This document shows positions 4,079 to 5,393 of a DNA stretch of 5,393 nt, piece after piece (positions within the stretch are counted from its first letter, which is position 1; each line of letters starts with the position of its first letter). The notes below the pieces were generated by a model. That model saw only the letters and a program-made list of their open reading frames with translations. It made no database searches and was not told the DNA's origin. This DNA is from Betaproteobacteria bacterium (lineage in GTDB: Bacteria; Pseudomonadota; Gammaproteobacteria; Burkholderiales; SG8-41): contig JAHZNX010000167.1 of the NCBI GenBank assembly GCA_020028375.1, positions 1 to 5,393 on the forward strand, written 5' to 3'. The position numbers and the translations under genes are program-made.

Positions 4079-5227
4079 TCATAGAGTGTGAGCCCGGTCG
4101 CCTTGCGTGAAGCCAAGCAATGAGGCGGTCACGCCCTTGCCAAGGGCGATCACCTTGAACAGCTCACCCATTTCCGCGGGCGAGAGCAGCCTGTGTGCCT
4201 GCGATGCGAGCGGCGCATAGGCCGCAGCCTCGGTAGCCGGCGTCTCCGCGAGGATCCCGGTGATGCCGCAATTGACCAGGAACTGCGCCTGGCTGGTGTA
4301 GCCGAGGAGATCGAGCCCTCCCGCCCGCCCCGCCTGTGCGATCGCCGAGAAATCCACGTGCGCGGTGATGTCCTGCAGTCCCGGGAGCAGGAAGGGGTCA
4401 TCGTGCGCGCGGTGCCGGTAATGGCACATGAGCGTGCCGCGGTCGCGCTGCGGGTGATAGAACTCGCGGCGCGGGAAGCCGTAGTCGATGAAGAGCGCGG
4501 CGCCGCTCTCGAGCATGCCGCCGACGCTGCGCAAGAAGCCGCGCGCCGCCAGCCCGATTTCGGTCGTGTGGCGATCCGGAAGATTCAGTTCCTGCGCCGC
4601 GGCCGCGAGCACGGCTGGAGCGGGGCGGAGGGACCACTCGAAGCCGCCGGCTGCGCCGACGGCGACACCGGCTTCGAGCAGGTCGCCCGTGCGGGTGCTG
4701 ACCACATGAAACGGCATCGCGTCGAGCACTTCGTTTCCGATCACGCACCCCCGGAAACCCGTTGGGAGCTGGTTGAGCCACGCGACGCGCTCGATCAGAT
4801 GCGGCACGCGGGCCGCCAGCGTGTCGCGGCTGCGGTCCCTCAGATCGGGCGACAGCTCGAGGATCAGGTAGCGATCGGGCAAGGCGCCGAGCGACGCCAG
4901 CTCGGCAAGCAGTGCCGCCGCGAGCACGCCCGAGCCGGCGCCGACTTCCAGCACCTCGGGGCGGGACGCGCGCAGCGCCTGCGCCACTTGCCGGGCCAGG
5001 GTTCGCCCGAACAGGCGCGATATCTCCGGGGCGGTCACGAAGTCGCCACCCGCGCCGAGCTTGCGCGCGCCGGCCATGTAGTAGCCGAGCCCCGGCTCGT
5101 AGAGCACCAGCTCGAGGTAACGCGCGAAGCTGATCCACCCGGCGCTCGCCTCGATCTCGCGGCGCACGCGCCCGGCGACGAGCGCACTGTGGGCTCGGGC
5201 GTCTTCCGTGGGCGCCGGCAGTTCCAT
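4079..5227 (-). CDS. Class I SAM-dependent methyltransferase, MidA/NDUFAF7 (DUF185) family
   Basis: A 382-residue predicted protein methyltransferase of the cytoplasm. The S-adenosylmethionine motif is LEVGAGSGVLAAALL (93-107), with an acidic strand end at LILELSPDL (111-119). Family signatures follow in order: IGNEVLDAMPFHVV (153-166), LFIDYGFPRREFYHPQ (245-260), GTLMCHYRH (264-272) and LQDITAHVDF (284-293). The N-terminus has the expected GWISFARYLELVLYEPGLGYYM and GDFVTAPEIS blocks. Length is normal for the family (about 350-400). The mitochondrial homologue NDUFAF7 dimethylates an arginine of complex I subunit NDUFS2; the target of the bacterial proteins is not established, so a complex I role here is inference. 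The ATG at 5227 is preferred over an in-frame TTG at 5239, because an AGG lies just before it and conserved sequence begins further in. The ABC ATPase gene ends 29 bases upstream on the same strand, and the cytochrome gene starts 52 bases downstream. Confidence 0.93.
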   Translation of the reverse strand: MELPAPTEDARAHSALVAGRVRREIEASAGWISFARYLELVLYEPGLGYYMAGARKLGAGGDFVTAPEISRLFGRTLARQVAQALRASRPEVLEVGAGSGVLAAALLAELASLGALPDRYLILELSPDLRDRSRDTLAARVPHLIERVAWLNQLPTGFRGCVIGNEVLDAMPFHVVSTRTGDLLEAGVAVGAAGGFEWSLRPAPAVLAAAAQELNLPDRHTTEIGLAARGFLRSVGGMLESGAALFIDYGFPRREFYHPQRDRGTLMCHYRHRAHDDPFLLPGLQDITAHVDFSAIAQAGRAGGLDLLGYTSQAQFLVNCGITGILAETPATEAAAYAPLASQAHRLLSPAEMGELFKVIALGKGVTASLLGFTQGDRAHTL

Positions 5228-5256
5228 CGGCCTGTTCAATACGGGCGGTGTCCTGC

Positions 5257-5393
5257 CTACCGCTGGCGCGGCGCGTCGCCCACGATGACGCCGTCGCGCA
5301 GCTCGATCACGCGATCGCAGCGCGCGGCGAGCCGGGGGTCGTGCGTGACGATGAGAAACGCGGTGCCCCTGGTCTCGTTGAAGCGGCGCATCA
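5257..5393 (-). CDS. ABC transporter ATP-binding protein, C-terminal fragment (LolD/YbbA/MacB-type); 5' end cut by the window
   Basis: The last 44 codons plus the TAG stop (5259-5257) of an ABC ATPase, too short to stand out as an independent open frame. The fragment carries GTAFLIVTHD, whose His is the H-loop (switch) residue that contacts the ATP gamma-phosphate, then LAARCDRVIELRDGVI, the usual strand-turn end of the nucleotide-binding domain. It ends six residues after the VIVGD. GTAF-x-VTHD is close to the lipoprotein-release ATPase LolD, while LAARCDR is close to YbbA, so the subfamily stays open. All are partners of MacB/FtsX-like permeases. The Walker A, Q-loop, signature and Walker B motifs lie beyond the right edge. 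Confidence 0.85.
   Translation of the reverse strand, partial: MRRFNETRGTAFLIVTHDPRLAARCDRVIELRDGVIVGDAPRQR

Noticed and set aside
2570..4110. Long plus-strand open frames (2570-3613 and 3352-4110) opposite the dehydrogenase and cytochrome genes
   Set aside because: They are antisense shadows typical of GC-rich coding DNA. Their translations are Arg/Ala/His-rich with no motif, while the minus strand carries complete zinc and heme motifs.
4027..4116. N-terminal extension of cytochrome c to 4116
   Set aside because: It would place 30 residues before the signal peptide and read through the heptamer repeat and the 3' end of the methyltransferase gene.

Overview
The window is GC-rich (roughly two-thirds G+C) and densely coding. 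Its protein families fit a proteobacterium, most likely a betaproteobacterium. The cues are a YfcG-like glutathione transferase, a proteobacterial LrgA/LrgB pair, a MidA/NDUFAF7-type methyltransferase with the CHYRH and QDITAHVDF blocks typical of that phylum, and an FNR/ANR-type operator. This placement is inference from protein style only; no rRNA or other marker is present.

Left half, plus strand. The window opens inside a glutathione S-transferase (3-341). Next come a Tat-exported intradiol ring-cleavage dioxygenase with all four iron ligands (382-936) and an overlapping lrgA/lrgB membrane pair (985-1335, 1325-2053). Directly after the lrgB stop is a well-formed FNR/ANR-class promoter: operator at 2055-2068, -10 at 2091-2096, perfect Shine-Dalgarno at 2134-2139. 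Its only visible target is an unrecognised 68-residue protein with four cysteines (2145-2351).

Right half, minus strand, reading from the right edge leftward. The order is the C-terminus of an ABC-transporter ATPase (5257-5393), a MidA-type SAM methyltransferase (4079-5227), a duplicated-domain diheme cytochrome c (3328-4026), and a zinc-dependent alcohol dehydrogenase (2348-3331) joined to the cytochrome by an ATGA overlap. The dehydrogenase and the small FNR-driven ORF converge with their stop codons overlapping.

Non-coding structure. Two short degenerate heptamer arrays (unit close to CNNGYGR) lie at 351-371 and 4043-4077. Each is just upstream of a gene for an exported protein and in the same orientation relative to it. 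A 9-bp inverted repeat spans the dioxygenase/lrgA junction, and small hairpins sit in the leader and the 3' half of the small ORF. No rRNA, tRNA, insertion sequence, CRISPR or phage feature was seen, and no gene-free stretch exceeds 100 bases.

How the parts may work together (inference). The left block looks like aromatic or xenobiotic handling plus a transporter/holin-like pair that could move small carboxylates. The right block pairs a cytoplasmic alcohol/aldehyde oxidoreductase with a periplasmic diheme cytochrome. The most distinctive spot is the oxygen-responsive promoter driving a tiny Cys-containing protein, or an antisense transcript, toward that redox operon.
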